This document shows, piece after piece, positions 34,047-45,739 of a stretch of 64,000 bases of DNA (position 1 is the first letter of the stretch; every line of letters starts with the position of its first letter). The position numbers and the translations under genes are program-made. Where the stretch lies: positions 3,977,001 through 4,041,000 of the forward strand of contig CM059585.1 of the NCBI GenBank assembly GCA_030407085.1, in the 5' to 3' direction. The notes under the pieces were generated by a model that saw only the letters and a program-made list of their open reading frames with translations, had not been told where the DNA came from and did no database searches. This stretch comes from Trichopria drosophilae. Its lineage: Eukaryota; Arthropoda; Insecta; Hymenoptera; Diapriidae.

Positions 34047-35340
34047 TTACTATCAAAATATTAATGGCTTGAGGCACGAGTTAACTGATATTCGATTAAA
34101 CCTATCTACTATGATTGAAAATCCTGGCATTATTCTTTTAACCGAAACAATCCTTACATATGAATTTCTAAATGCGGAATTGGGTATGGATGACCACATA
34201 ATTTATACACGAGACAGAACAAAATTTAGCAGTATCCATTCCCGCGGTGGCGGCTCTCTCATAGCTGTCAGAAGAGGGATCTGAGTGCCTCAATGTTACG
34301 TAACTTACAAATAGTGGACCGTGTATTTAGTTACTGAAAAAATCCAGGCGGGTTTATCCACGTGGTCTCGACTTGGTAGTTTTGACTCATTTGACTAGAT
34401 CGAGACCATGTGATTTTATCACGATTCCACACAGCTTTGACCAGGTGGAGAAATTCTACATGGTCTTGACCTGGTCGAAAAGCGTGTTGGAGCACTGACC
34501 ACATGGAGATGTCTTTATGATAATCTGTAGTCAAGGCTTCGGAAAATCTTCACGTAGACATGACCTAGTTAAAAGGACGTGGCACCCGTAATATAGGAAG
34601 GAAATGACAAATTTCATTGCGCTTATTTTGCCACCAGGTCATGGCAAACTGATCAAATGGGCCAAAAAAAACTACCAGGTCGAGACCACGTGGAAAAACT
34701 GATTATATTTGGTTGTACTTATATATCACCAAAATCTAGTCAAGAGCTTTACATCAACCTCGATACGGCGGTGGACACATAAAGGACATGAGTTGTGTTT
34801 ATTTGGCAATTATAATGTAAGTTGCATTGAGTGAAATACACCGAACTTTCTCATGCACAATGCTAAGGCAGGAGTCCAACCGAGAATCCGAGACGCTGCA
34901 TTACATTGGAGAGTTCGTTTTCGCTCCTGGGTCTAAATCAATTATTTCCAGAACACTCTTAGAAAGGCTACAATTTGGACCCTATTGTTCTTCAGCATAG
35001 CAGACGGATTTACTCAGCCAACCAAACAACTAGTGAAAATGGGCAGACACCACCCACTTACATTATTTACAATCGACTGTAAAGATGACCCAAACCTTCA
35101 TTTCCATTTCGAACATATTGATTTTCATCGAGTCGACGCGACGTTGATGGATTTATTTCATCATTTATTTAAGGTTAATTGGGAAAGTCTTAAGTCATCG
35201 GAAAATGTAGATAAGATAACGTGTGCTTTTTATAATATCTTGAATAAAGACATGCAACTGTATGTTCCTTTATAGAAATCTCATTTAAACGATTATCCAC
35301 ACTGTCCACAAAGCTACAAATATTTTTGTTCTTTGTCTAA
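34047..35340 (+). pseudogene. Decayed non-LTR retrotransposon (endonuclease region of ORF2)
   Basis: Reading 34047 onward gives CYYQNINGLRHELTDIRLNL, then ILLTETILTYEF, IIYTRDRTKFSSIHSRGGGSLIAVRRG before a TGA at 34282. YQNxxGLR, LTET and SRGGGxLIAV are hallmarks of the apurinic-type endonuclease of Jockey/I/R1-class elements. Later pieces fit the same protein in shifted frames: CTYISPKSSQELY (about 34710-34750), LGLNQLF (34930), and FYNILNKDMQLYVPL (35230-35275), typical of the linker before reverse transcriptase. Several stops and frameshifts, no reverse transcriptase seen, and a 350-bp insertion at about 34350-34700: a dead relic. Confidence 0.8.
34350..34700. mobile_element. Short inverted-repeat element inside the retrotransposon relic
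   Basis: Left end TTTATCCACGTGGTCTCGACTTGGTAGTTTT and right end AAAACTACCAGGTCGAGACCACGTGGAAAAA are inverted repeats of about 28 bp with few mismatches. Further diverged words (CTTGACCTGGTCGA, ACATGACCTAG) lie inside. It splits the endonuclease relic between a piece ending near YLVTEKI and one starting near FGCTYISPK, so it arrived after the retrotransposon. ACTGA occurs on both sides (34333-34337 and 34698-34702) and may be the target duplication. Superfamily not assigned. Confidence 0.7.
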
Positions 35341-36102
35341 GCTATTTAGATAAAACAACAAAAAAAAACAAAAAACTTCAATAGTTTACACTCCAGCCGG
35401 TAAAAAATAGTAGATTATGCCATTACAAGAACAAGTGTGTTTGATATGATATACCATCGGCTGCTCGCATATGACATTCTATGTGCATTCTTTAAGCTTG
35501 TTTTTTTATCCGCTTTTGAGGGAATGAATACTCATTTCTATGATGGGAGTCGCAATGCAGCACAACAAACGAAGCATTGCGTACACGCCTGATGGAGACA
35601 AACGCATCTAGATTGAAAGAATCCTTTGGTGCAGGCAAATAACATTCATGAAATTTACAATGCTTTTGTAGAAAATGTTATTAGTCAGCATAATAAGATA
35701 TTTTTTCTTCATCCAATTCAGTCTCCTGCGAGCAGAATTTTTTATTGTAACTCTAAATATCGTGCACAAATAGTGATAATAAAATGTTATTCTCGCATAA
35801 CTTATGCAAATGTATAGTTTCTTACCTCCAATCGTGACATTTGTTTATATCCGTGTCTGGTAGACTTCGTTAGTCACAATATAGTACCGAGAGGAAACTT
35901 ATAGAAACAATTACATTTATTTGAAATAAAGCCACACAAACAGTATTTTGGAAACGTAAATTATGAAACAAACACAGGATTCTTAGGATGGGTTCTACTA
36001 CATAAATAGCGTCAAAGTTTTTTATGAAAACATTTTTATTTTTTAAATCAATAATACAATATTTTATTTTATTTCTAGTATTAAAACTAAACTTTGCTGT
36101 TC
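35341..36102. other. Intergenic; protease 3' flank at the right
   Basis: No gene seen. TTTATT words at 36035-36040, 36063-36068 and 36067-36072 are AATAAA on the minus strand, 31-68 nt past the protease stop, and are the likely polyadenylation signals of that gene. Confidence 0.55.
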
Positions 36103-38361
36103 TTACACACCCGAAACTTTAGTTATCCATTTTCTATGAAAAGATATATCTACGTACACTCCCGGCATATCAGGGACGGCACATTTGTATCCGAAGGACA
36201 CAATACCGGTAAGTACTCCCGCCACCACGAAAGGACCTCCACTGTCTCCTTGGCACGTGTCCGACCGTGCATCGGGATATCCAGCGCAGAATTGCCCTGT
36301 TTGCACCCTAAATCTTTTAGGGCATTTGTCTGTCGGCAGTACCGGAAGTGTCGTCTCTTGCATAGCTGGTGATGTAACACCATTGAACTACAAAAATTAC
36401 ATTAACTTAAATTTTAACGTTAACATTTGAGAGGAGAGGGGAGTTTTACGTCTTACTTCAGTACAATTCTAATAAACCGAGTTGTTTAGAAAATTGACCT
36501 GTACAAAAGTTGAAGGAGGCAGAGGGGAAATCCAACGATATAAATGAAAATCTTAAACCTTAATTGTAGTTTCAAGGTCGTTTGAAGGTTACAGTCTGTT
36601 TTTTAAAGGAAACCCCTACTTATGACTCTGAAATTGGATAGAATGAAAAAATTCACGCATGAAACTGTGGGTTCGAGATGGTCAACCTTCGTTAATTCAA
36701 AGTCAAAACGTGAACAAATTACATACAAAAAAGTTGTTTGCTTTCATTTGGTAGAATAAATGTTGTGAAGAATTTGAAATGTCGCTTCACACGAAGGTAT
36801 TCCGTTCCGTTCAACTACACGCAAGGGTCAAAAATAAGGATTCTGATTAAATAACCTTGAAAATCGAGTTCAAAGTCAATGTGATTGACACGATTGGGTG
36901 ACGCCTCTATAACTTTTGTACAGGTAATTTTATTATATCATTCATGTTTACAGAGATTACTTGCATGCAAATTATTTATGTTGCTTTACCTCTTGGGCTC
37001 CCCAGCCAGTTACTATGCCACAGGTTCCAGGTTTAAATTCCTTATTTGATAATGTTATTGTCCGGACGGCAGGCGACAGTAAAAAGTTATCCACAACTTG
37101 GATGAGAGAAATATCATATTGAAGATGTTTCATGTCGAATTTGGGATGAATGACAACTTTCTTGATGTCGTGACGGCATCCCGAATATAACTTTGTACTC
37201 CCTACATAAACGAGCGTTGGCAATTCTCTTATTTTCAACAAACAAATAAGTACATATTAATGCATAAGTAGGTAGAAAATTCAGTCTTACTAATAAAAAT
37301 AAAACAACAAAAACTACAAAAAACATACATACTCGTAAACGCAATGAGCGGCAGATATCATCCAATTATCGCTGATGATAGCACCTCCACAACCAGTATT
37401 GATAAATGCCATATACGGAACCTGTTCGATACTTCGGACTTCATGTCCCCCAATAATTCTTCTCGTTGGGTCGCATTTATTCATTTTCTGTTCGGTTCGT
37501 CTCGCACTGGTTGCTTTAGATCTTTTGTACTTGCGTTTTCTAATTATTGTAACCTGATTTGTTTTTCCAATACGAATCTTTTCAGGGCTCATTTTTTTAA
37601 ATAGTTCCATCTTATTATTGGACGAACTAGGTAAACTTCGTTTCCTTCTTCCAAATACTTGTAATGGTCCCGGATTTCCTCGCATCTTTTTTTTAGATTT
37701 TTTTTTCTTCTTTCTAGGTTTAATGGGATCATCGTCATTAATTTCGATTATGTCGGCTTCATTCTCGACCAGTTCTAGACCCATCTGAGCATCCTTCAGA
37801 GCGATGGCTACCATTGGAAATCCCGGTACCTTGAAAAAGAGGCTGATTTCATTTGTTCTTTTCTCTGTATATTTTATAAAAATTGTGCGTTTCCTGCCGT
37901 GATTGTGGGAGATTCAATGCCAGATGCATCATCTGGTCTCATTCAGAAAACCAGAAGTAAAGCCAAGGTTTTATAAGTCTAAATTAAAGAATTACTTACA
38001 GGGAAACGAATCGGAGGTTCAATTTCGAAAATAAGTCGGCCTTTCATAATCGTGCCATTCTGACGTCGATCGATTAGCTCATCCAAAATTCTGTCAGAAT
38101 CCTGAAGTACCGATTTTATGTCTCGGAAAGATCTCGATTTACGAGTTTCCAAAAATGGGGAGATTTTGTCCTTATATTTCATTTTGAATTCATCATCGCA
38201 ACGTAACGTAATTTTTCCTTTCGCCATGTCTGCAAAAAAAAACTGATTAAAATCAAAACTCTCTCGTAACAAACCCCACAAAAATAATGATTTGGAGAAT
38301 ATCCGGGAATATACCTACACGTGAAAAGACACAATTGTAAGTAAAATAAAATTGTCCCCAT
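36103..38361 (-). CDS. Secreted trypsin-like serine protease with long basic pro-region, 5 exons
   Basis: Chymotrypsin-fold (S1) protease. Exons, minus 5' to 3': 38361-38319, 38229-38000, 37829-37333, 37227-36990, 36387-36103; phases close exactly to 430 residues. Exon 1 gives a hydrophobic start MGTILFYLQLCLFT, a probable signal peptide; a second possible start is MAKGK at 38227. A pro-region of about 185 residues follows, acidic in part and then very basic (KPRKKKKKSKKKMR, RRKRS), with no clip-domain cysteine pattern. Activation site is R|IIGG. Catalytic triad: H in SAAHC, D in YDISLI, S in GDSGGP. Aspartate six residues before that serine (SDTCQGDSGGP) and glycines in VSFG and PGVY predict cleavage after Lys/Arg. 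Substrate unknown. Exon 1 is the least certain part. Confidence 0.85.
36388..36989. other. Protease intron 4, 602 bp, no feature
   Basis: Flanked by donor (CTTTAC on the plus strand at 36984-36989) and acceptor (CTA at 36388-36390). Nothing recognised inside and, unlike most large introns here, no twin-core repeat. Confidence 0.6.
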
Positions 38362-39640
38362 TTTCGTATTAATTATTAATCCGCCTCATGTATTTCAATC
38401 GTGTACTTACGAAGCCGTTGGGCTGATTGCCAGCTTTTGGCTCAAATTAAAATTATAATACAGATTTCGGATGCTGATAGTCGGTGTTTTACGTTTAAGG
38501 TAATTAGCGATTGTTTCACTGCACGTTTTAATTGATATCGACGAATGACCTGTCAGCGAAACGCTGATATTCTAACCACCCCGTATATAAATTACATTTT
38601 TAATTACGTGCTCGATGTATTTCGTAAACATCCCACACGGCACTGAGTGTTGCGATTTCCTCGGCTGTACATATAATTGATTTTAAATAAGAGTATAAAA
38701 TATATTCTCATATTTTATGTGACTCGCGTGTGTATTAAAGTCAAATCCCGGATGTAATATTTGAAAAGTATGAGTATTTCAATACGTGGCAAGGATAACA
38801 ATAAACATATTTCTCGACAATTTTGTTATGCAAATAGTAAGAAAAAAGGTAGACAAAATTTACGTTAAATGCATAACTACTAATTCTTATACAATAATTT
38901 TTTATATTGTATATGTTGATGTCAAAAAAGTTATGCAGGAAATCTAAATGCAGGAGTGAAAATTTTGGATACGCCCATAAAATTACCACAATAAGGGCAT
39001 CAAAACATTTAGGATACAATGAAAGTAACCAAAAATCTTCTGTCGCATTCTAATAACCCTTGCAGTCGTATACGCAAAGCACGATTTAAGCAAAGATTAG
39101 CGAAACGTTAAGCTCGTGGATGGAGAAGGCAACACATACAGGGACTTAACAGGTCATCACCATCTTAATCTGCAATGTTTGAGGAATTCATACGTTTACA
39201 AAATTTAATTCCAGAGAGTGGAAGAGATCAACAATGGAAACGAGAATTCCATCATATACAAAATTTTATGATGAGTAAGGTATGCGGATATCATCTGCAA
39301 TTGATAAATTATGTATAATTTGGTAACGTCAGATTTTAAAAAATTGTAAAACAATAATCTAGCACTATGTTCCCCATATTTCATTGGTGATGTCCCCATA
39401 ATGAAATAGTGAAATAAAATGGAAATTCGTTTAGTTTTCGGAAAATACATTTTTATTACTTACACTGATGCCTCGATAGTATATAAAACACAACAATTAT
39501 CTTTAAGTAATAATATCATAAACACATAAAATATCACAATGATTGACTTTGTCAATGAACAAAAGATACCTATCGTAATCAAATAAATATTTTCAATTGT
39601 AAACAAAAGAATTGTTCCCAAAAACCATTTTTTAAATCTT
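38362..39640. other. Intergenic upstream of the protease gene
   Basis: Should contain the protease promoter. No convincing TATA or initiator on the minus strand was identified. No gene seen; open frames in this stretch are AT-rich noise. Confidence 0.5.
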
Positions 39641-39649
39641 TTAAGTTAT

Positions 39650-39840
39650 AAATTATAATTTTTCATTTGTTGCTTAATATTTTTTAGTTTTTCCTGTAAT
39701 TTTTTTCGATTTATAGCATTTTGTTTTTCTTCTTCCAATACTTTTTTTTATCAAGTTTTCCACTTTCAGTTCTTGTGTCGCTTTTTTTTCAATCTGGGCT
39801 TTCCACCACTCATCATTGGATGTTCGAGATGAAGTCAAAT
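39650..39840 (-). pseudogene. Short coding relic with WW-containing segment and coiled coil, one frameshift
   Basis: On the minus strand the stretch reads LTSSRTSNDEWWKAQIEKKATQELKVENLIKK and then, after a single-base shift in an A-run, VLEEEKQNAINRKKLQEKLKNIKQQM. Such tails (NDEWWKAQ followed by a lysine/glutamate-rich helix) are common at the C-terminus of Myb/SANT-like proteins linked to DNA transposons, which is an inference. No upstream domain remains, so a relic. Confidence 0.45.
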
Positions 39841-39931
39841 ACTAATAACTCAAAATGACGGACCATTTTTTCACAATTTCTTCGAATTCGATTGAAACTT
39901 GTTACTCTGGGTTTTTTATGGTCGCTGATTA

Positions 39932-41061
39932 AGAAAACCTTAGGAAAAGCTACGTGTTCGAAATCGAACAAACGGCCACGTGTTTCTGACGTATTTTAGC
40001 CTCCTGAAAACGAATATAACAACCAAAGGCGCTCGGCTATATCTTCGCCGCTATTTCGAAAAAACAGCCAAAAAACGAGTTTTTTTAAAGTTTTGTTACA
40101 TTTATTTCCACATGTATGCATTTGACAAGAAAGTGTTTTCAACAAAAGTTGTAGAGCATAAAATTCTCGACAAAATTGGTTTTATACATTTTTTCCGTAA
40201 TCGCATCAGCAAATCTGTAAATGAGGGATGAAAGTTTTCATGATGTGTTTTGGTAGAAGAAATTTAGTTTCTCGCAAGTGAAATATTCAATTATAAATAC
40301 TGAAGACAATGTGCAAAACTAGGTGAAGCCTGCGTGCTGGGGGCTACGCCCCCCAGACTCCCCTTTAATACTAACCTAACCTCCAACCATATTGGTATGG
40401 GTGATAATCAAACCCACGGACTATATTTGAATGATCATTCTGATAGCACATGGGTTTGATTATCACCCATACCACTATTGTTGGAGGTTAGGTTAGTAGA
40501 CAAGGGGGGTCTGGGGGGCGTAGCTCCCCAGCTCGCAAGCACCTCCTACGTCCATACATTATTTTGAAAATTCACAATTACTATTTCCTTCTATATTTGA
40601 TAGGCAATGCGTGAATCTAGGAAGCGCTTGCGTGCTGGGGGACTCTGCCCCAAGACCTCCCCTTTTTCTTTAAGAGCCTAATCTCCAACCACAGAGGTGA
40701 GGATGATAATCAAACCCACGTGCTATTTGAATGATTGTAGGTTAAATTAGACTTCGCGTCAACTTTCATCCCTCATTTACGGTCTTGCTGGTGCGATTAC
40801 GCAAAAAATTTATCCAATCATTTTTGTCGAGAATTTTATGCTCTACAACTTTTGTTGGAAACATTTTTTTGTCAAATGTACACATGTGGAAATAAATGCA
40901 AAAAACAAAAAAAAACGCGTTTTTTGGCTGTTTTTTCGAAATAGCGGAGAAGATATGCCCGAGCGCCAAAATTTGTTGCGATATTCGTTTTCAGGAGGCC
41001 AAAATACATAGGAAATACGTTGGCGTTTGTGCGATTTCGAACACGTAGCTTTTCCCAAGGT
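39932..41061. mobile_element. Foldback element, 1.13 kb, about 300-bp inverted arms
   Basis: Left arm from AAAACCTTAGGAAAAGCTACGTGTTCGAAATCG to CATTTACA-GATTTGCTG (39935-40230) is mirrored at 40760-41060. Both arms contain TTTTATGCTCTACAACTTTTGTT or its complement. The centre has a smaller palindrome (GTGATAATCAAACCCA at 40401 against TGGGTTTGATTATCAC at 40450) flanked by CTGGGGG-rich words (40338, 40510, 40636). TTA at 39929-39931 and 41062-41064 may be a target duplication: left flank GGTCGCTGATTA and right flank CGAATCTGAAG together restore a normal twin-core unit. No transposase seen. Confidence 0.85.
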
Positions 41062-41064
41062 TTA

Positions 41065-42396
41065 CCCGAATCTGAAGTTAAATTTCAATAATTCAAAATG
41101 GTGGACACAAAATGGCGAGACTGCTCGATATCAATTGGTGGGCCAATTTTTGAACATTCTTTGTATCGTTTTATCCTTTTATCTTTGGAAGCTCACAGTT
41201 TACCAATTCATAACGTATTTGGAAATTCCAATTCTTTTTTCTCTTTCTGACTCTTCTGTCGGCATCTTCTGCAGATTTCAGCTGTAGTAAATAAAAAAAG
41301 ACTGGTTTCGAATTCTTTACTGTTATGAAATTTATTCTACTATTTTTTCAATTGAATGTAAAATTCATCATAACTACTGTACTTCGAAAAGTGGTTATAA
41401 CACGTTAGTTATACTAATTTGGACGTTTTCATTGATATTATTATATTCAGAATATGCAACCAAAAATTATTTTAAAAAATCGCATTCTAATAATCAAATT
41501 TTATTTTTAATATTGTGTAAAAAGTAAAAACGTTTTTTTAATGAGATAATGATATAATGAATGAGAAAAATTAATATTTAAAGAAACGAAACTAAAAAGA
41601 ACCCAAATTTAAAAAAACAAACATTTTATAATGTAATTCTCAAAATCTTCCACATCCTGGCGGTGAGAATTGAGGTTTCATGGGAAAAAGGGAATACGAA
41701 AAATATTAAAATTTTGAATTATTGGAATCTGACTTCAGATTCGTATTCGGCGATCCCAAAAACCTCGACTAACAATTTTCAATCGAATTCGAGGTCATTT
41801 TTTACCAGTCTGCTCGCCCTATGAAAAATTTCGAAATATTTTTAAGTTTTATAGGCTCTGTTTTTTGTTCAAAATCGGAACAGAACAAAATGCACAATGT
41901 ACATTTTCAAAGTCCAACAATCGGGTACACGTGTCTAATACTTCATATGATGCTCAGTATGCGATATGATAGAAAAATTGCAATTAAAAAATAATGATCT
42001 GGCAAAAACGTCATTTTATTTTGCAGTTTTGAAAAAAGGAGGGGGTAATTTTACCCACGCCACTCCAAAGAGCAACCCCAAAATAGTCGGAAATGGATCT
42101 TTTGAAACTTTTCTACTGTTTCTTCTAGTAAATTTACGAGGATGAAATCCGTGTAGAAAACCATCACATCTCGGCGATAAAGGTTACAATGCACAATATT
42201 AAGTTCAGACTCGTTAACAAAATTCAATCGGAATCTAAAGAACTTTATATCCGAAAGCATATAATCCGTTTTAAACCGAAAAATTAAGGACAAAAACGAA
42301 ATTCGAATTTGATTAATTTTACTTCTATTTAAGTTATTAACCAGTTAACGCCTCCCAACAAACGAAAAAGAATTAAAATAAATTAAATACGTTTTA
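41065..42396. other. Intergenic, one twin-core copy then nothing recognised
   Basis: CGAATCTGAAGTTAAATTTC...CAAAATGGTGGACACAAAATGGCG at 41068-41117 is the right part of the unit split by the foldback element. A reversed copy of the flanking text (TCTGACTTCAGATTCGTATTCGGCG) is at 41728-41752. The remainder is AT-rich without genes. Confidence 0.5.
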
Positions 42397-42646
42397 CAGT
42401 ACTCCTTCCCTTATTCTAATTTTTTCTTTTCTCCTATTCTAATATTTCCCCTCCGCATTCTCCCAACTGACGTGTGTTGACGTGTGGGTTTTCTAAATAC
42501 AAATAACGGCGCATGCGCAACAAAAGAAAAAGAGACAAAAGTGAGACTACAAATCTAAGTAGTGGGGGAGAGGGGAAAATTAGAATAAGGGAAGAAAGCC
42601 GCCATCTTGCCTGACTGGACAAATTAGAATAAGGGAAGGACTACTG
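42397..42646. mobile_element. pogo/Tigger-like MITE, 250 bp
   Basis: Begins CAGTACTCCTTCCCTTATTC and ends GAATAAGGGAAGGACTACTG; TA at 42395-42396 and 42647-42648. Same subfamily as 31556-31820, sharing the inner CTCCTATTCTAATATTTCCCC and the CCGCCATCTTGCCTGACTGG block. Confidence 0.92.
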
Positions 42647-43153
42647 TATTTCGGTTTCTTGACCATTTTCATTGCAATTCTTTCGTTCTAATCCGATATA
42701 ATAGATTAATAGAACATAAACATAACCTAAAAAACATTGACTAGCAGTTTGTTACATAAAAACACGAACGGAAATGTAATCTATTTCACCGGATCTAAAT
42801 AATAATAATAATACATTTGAAGGTAAGCAATGCCTGTCATGGACGTAACATTTGTTTTTTTTTCTTTATAGTACAAAAATAGTATAATAAAGCCGACGCA
42901 TTGAAACGAATTTTTCCGAATTGAAATATTTGGAAATCCACATGAAAGTATTAAATCGATGAACTTCGAATTAGGTTGTGACGTTTCTGAATTCGAAACG
43001 TCAAGAAACCGGATTGGAAACGTAATTTCTGAATTCGATCTTATTATTTTTCGTTTGTTGGGCTAAGGTGGCTTAAAATGTTGAAGTTTATAGTTTTTGA
43101 GTTAGTAATTGAGGTTAGTAAAGGATGCAACATTTTTTGTTTGACCTTCTGAG

Positions 43154-43415
43154 CAATAGGCCCCGTCCTAAGCTATATCGTCCAACGTTCTATGTCTATC
43201 CAAAGTTATGAACATGGCTCGTCCAAAGTTATACTACTCTTTTCCTCTCCTTCCCCCACCACATTGTTTCGCTGAGCCACACTCGCTTCGCGGCAGTCTT
43301 ACACAGAAGCACCAATTGCATGGATATAAACAGAGTTATGTAAGTGGGGATAGTGAGGGGCTCTATCTTTGAACAAACTTCCGCCATTTTGAAAGAACCG
43401 ACGGTATAACTACTG
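43154..43415. mobile_element. pogo/Tigger-like MITE, AAGTTATA subfamily, degraded ends
   Basis: Matches the complete copy at 43514-43788 through its length (CCCCCACCACATTGTTTCGC, GAGCCACACTCGCTTCGC, CCGCCATTTTGAAAGAACCG) but lacks about 12 bp before the right terminus (ACGGTATAACTACTG) and has a decayed left end (CAATAGGCCCCGTCCTAAG). The two copies lie 100 bp apart in the same orientation. Confidence 0.78.
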
Positions 43416-43513
43416 TACTATTTGCATTTTTAGTACTATCCTCACCCTTCAAAATAAGTTTTTATTCGATCACCTACGATTTTTCCTTACAAAGATACGA
43501 CCATTTTGATGTA

Positions 43514-43788
43514 CAGTAGTCACCACCCTAAGTTATACCACCCAAAGTTATATGTCTATCCTAAGTTATACATTGGACTTCTCCAAAGTTATACCAGTTT
43601 CTTCCTCTCCTTCCCCCACCACATTGTTTTGCTGAGCCACACTCGCTTCGCGACACTCGCACACAGAAGCACTCATTGCATGGATATAAACAAAGATACG
43701 GGAGTGGGGATAGTGAGGGGCTATAACTTTGGAGAATCGCCCGCCATTTTGAAAGAACCGACAGTATAACTTAGGATGGGGACTACTG
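43514..43788. mobile_element. pogo/Tigger-like MITE, AAGTTATA subfamily, 275 bp
   Basis: Begins CAGTAGTCACCACCCTAAG and ends CTTAGGATGGGGACTACTG; TA at 43512-43513 and 43789-43790. Its left end holds four AAGTTATA words. It shares termini with the TTATTCTAA subfamily but a different inside, so both are probably mobilised by the same transposase. Confidence 0.9.
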
Positions 43789-43790
43789 TA

Positions 43791-45739
43791 CGAGACAAAT
43801 CCCGGGATATGACCATTAATATCATGAGCATATGCTTCAAATACTTCGCGTTAGACATTTCTTACTCAGTAGATACGAATTGGAAGGCAAACTATTAAAA
43901 TTCTATAATTCAAGAAGACGGATAAAAATAACAATAAAGAATAAAAAAGTTTTAAAAAATAGGCACAATGTCGAAGCGTGTTTTTAGTTATAAATATCCA
44001 AATTTTAAGTATTTGTTTATATTTATGCAGGTTTCATGACATTGAATTTGACATTTCACGGTAAATTTCTTTACATGTCAATTGGCGTATCTTGGTCACG
44101 AAAAGTAATGGAATTCTGCGCCTCCCATATCAAACAGTAAGAGTATTATATGGTTCATTGAGAGTAAAAACTCCTGAAATCGTTATGTCGTCTGTATATA
44201 ACCTCAAAAATAGCAAATGCATTTTCGAGTGCATAACCTCAAATATCTCAAAATCCTGCCGTGATGGGCTACTTCTGACTTCGGATTCGGATTCTACGCA
44301 AAAAATTACATGGAAAATGACCCACAGCTTCCCATAAAAAAAACCATGTTGACTTGTGTAATCACACTTTTAGGAATTTAAAAGAATACGTATTTATGAA
44401 TTCCATTCTTGGTGTTTGATTTCTTTCTTGTTTATTTTTCTGGCTTCCAGAAATATACGTCATGAATGGCCACTTGTTGATTAGATCCTTTGTCGTCGTC
44501 GTATATAATTAAAGTACAAACCTTAAATATAAATGATCAACATATACGTATACACATGTTTACAATTTTTTAATATATTATTAAATAAATTCCCTAAAAT
44601 CTAGTAAATTTTCAATTTCTTTAAGTTGGTACCGTACAAACGGGTCTGATTACAGTGTTTTTTTCTGGGTCCGACTTGGGTCCAATTCCAGTAAGTCCAT
44701 AAATCTCGGATATGTATCTAAATTCTTGTATATTTATATAACATAAAGAAATACATTTATAAATATTCCGAAACAGAATTATAAAGCTTTAATATTTGTA
44801 TTCGACTATATTAAACCACATCATATCATCATTCACCTCCGAACCAATCATTATGTAATGCGTTATGGAATGACATATCAAAATTGATTTACATTTGTCA
44901 TCCGCAACATTTCCAAAATATGTCATTATTTTGTGACGAAATATTGTCAATCTATACCCTGACCTGCAAAACATTAAAAATAGTGTTGCTTTTTATTTGT
45001 CATCCGCAACATTTCCAAAATATGTCATTATTTTGTGACGAAATATTGTCAATCAACATCCAGACCTGCAAAACAAAAAATTGCATTGCTTTTTTTATTT
45101 TCGTTAATTTGTTTTTTTGGTATCATGGTTATAATTTAATGTAATAAAATGTCACAATGACGTTTACTCGGATGTATGACAAATGTTCGAAAGAAAAAAT
45201 CAATTCCCACCCTCAAATCGATTAGAGAAGCCAACGATCATCATTGCGAAAATTAGATCTTTTTATTACTGTTATTAAATTGTATTTTATGTAAATATTT
45301 TATTTTCATAGTCTATTACTTATCCACACTTCAAATATTCTTTTTAATGTTATTATTACTATTATTATTATCATTGTTATTATCGCCATATATAAAAAAT
45401 GTTCGATCGTATATTTTACACGAGTCAAAAGTCTAAATTACATTGGTCGAACATTTTTTCGTTCGAACATTTATCATAGATCCGTTTACTGGATATTTCA
45501 TGCTTGAAGATGTTTTTGTTAATTATTTTTCTCACCGTGTATACTCATAACGTTGAGAAGTTTACACGACATGCATCGCTGAGATTTATCTAAAGTTCAC
45601 TTCCAGATTAGATAAGAAGGCTAGTCACACTATGCATTCGCTGTAAAGATGTTAAATGAGCATCATACCTCCTAATACTTATTAAATCTTTTTCTAAATT
45701 AGTTTTTGAAAGAAACTTGGATAAAGTTTAATATAAATA
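43791..45739. other. Intergenic upstream of the C11orf54-type gene
   Basis: AT-rich, no gene seen. Includes a 102-bp direct duplication (44893-45095) and an ATT-rich run at 45350-45385. The promoter of the gene at 45740 should lie at the right end; no core element was recognised. Confidence 0.5.
44893..45095. repeat. Direct duplication, period 102 bp
   Basis: ATTTGTCATCCGCAACATTTCC...GACGAAATATTGTCAATC begins at 44893 and again at 44995, each followed by ACCTGCAAAACA. The copies are nearly identical, so the duplication is recent. Confidence 0.85.

Noticed and set aside
36094..37604. Plus-strand open frames of 81-92 codons
   Set aside because: Shadows of the serine protease exons on the minus strand.
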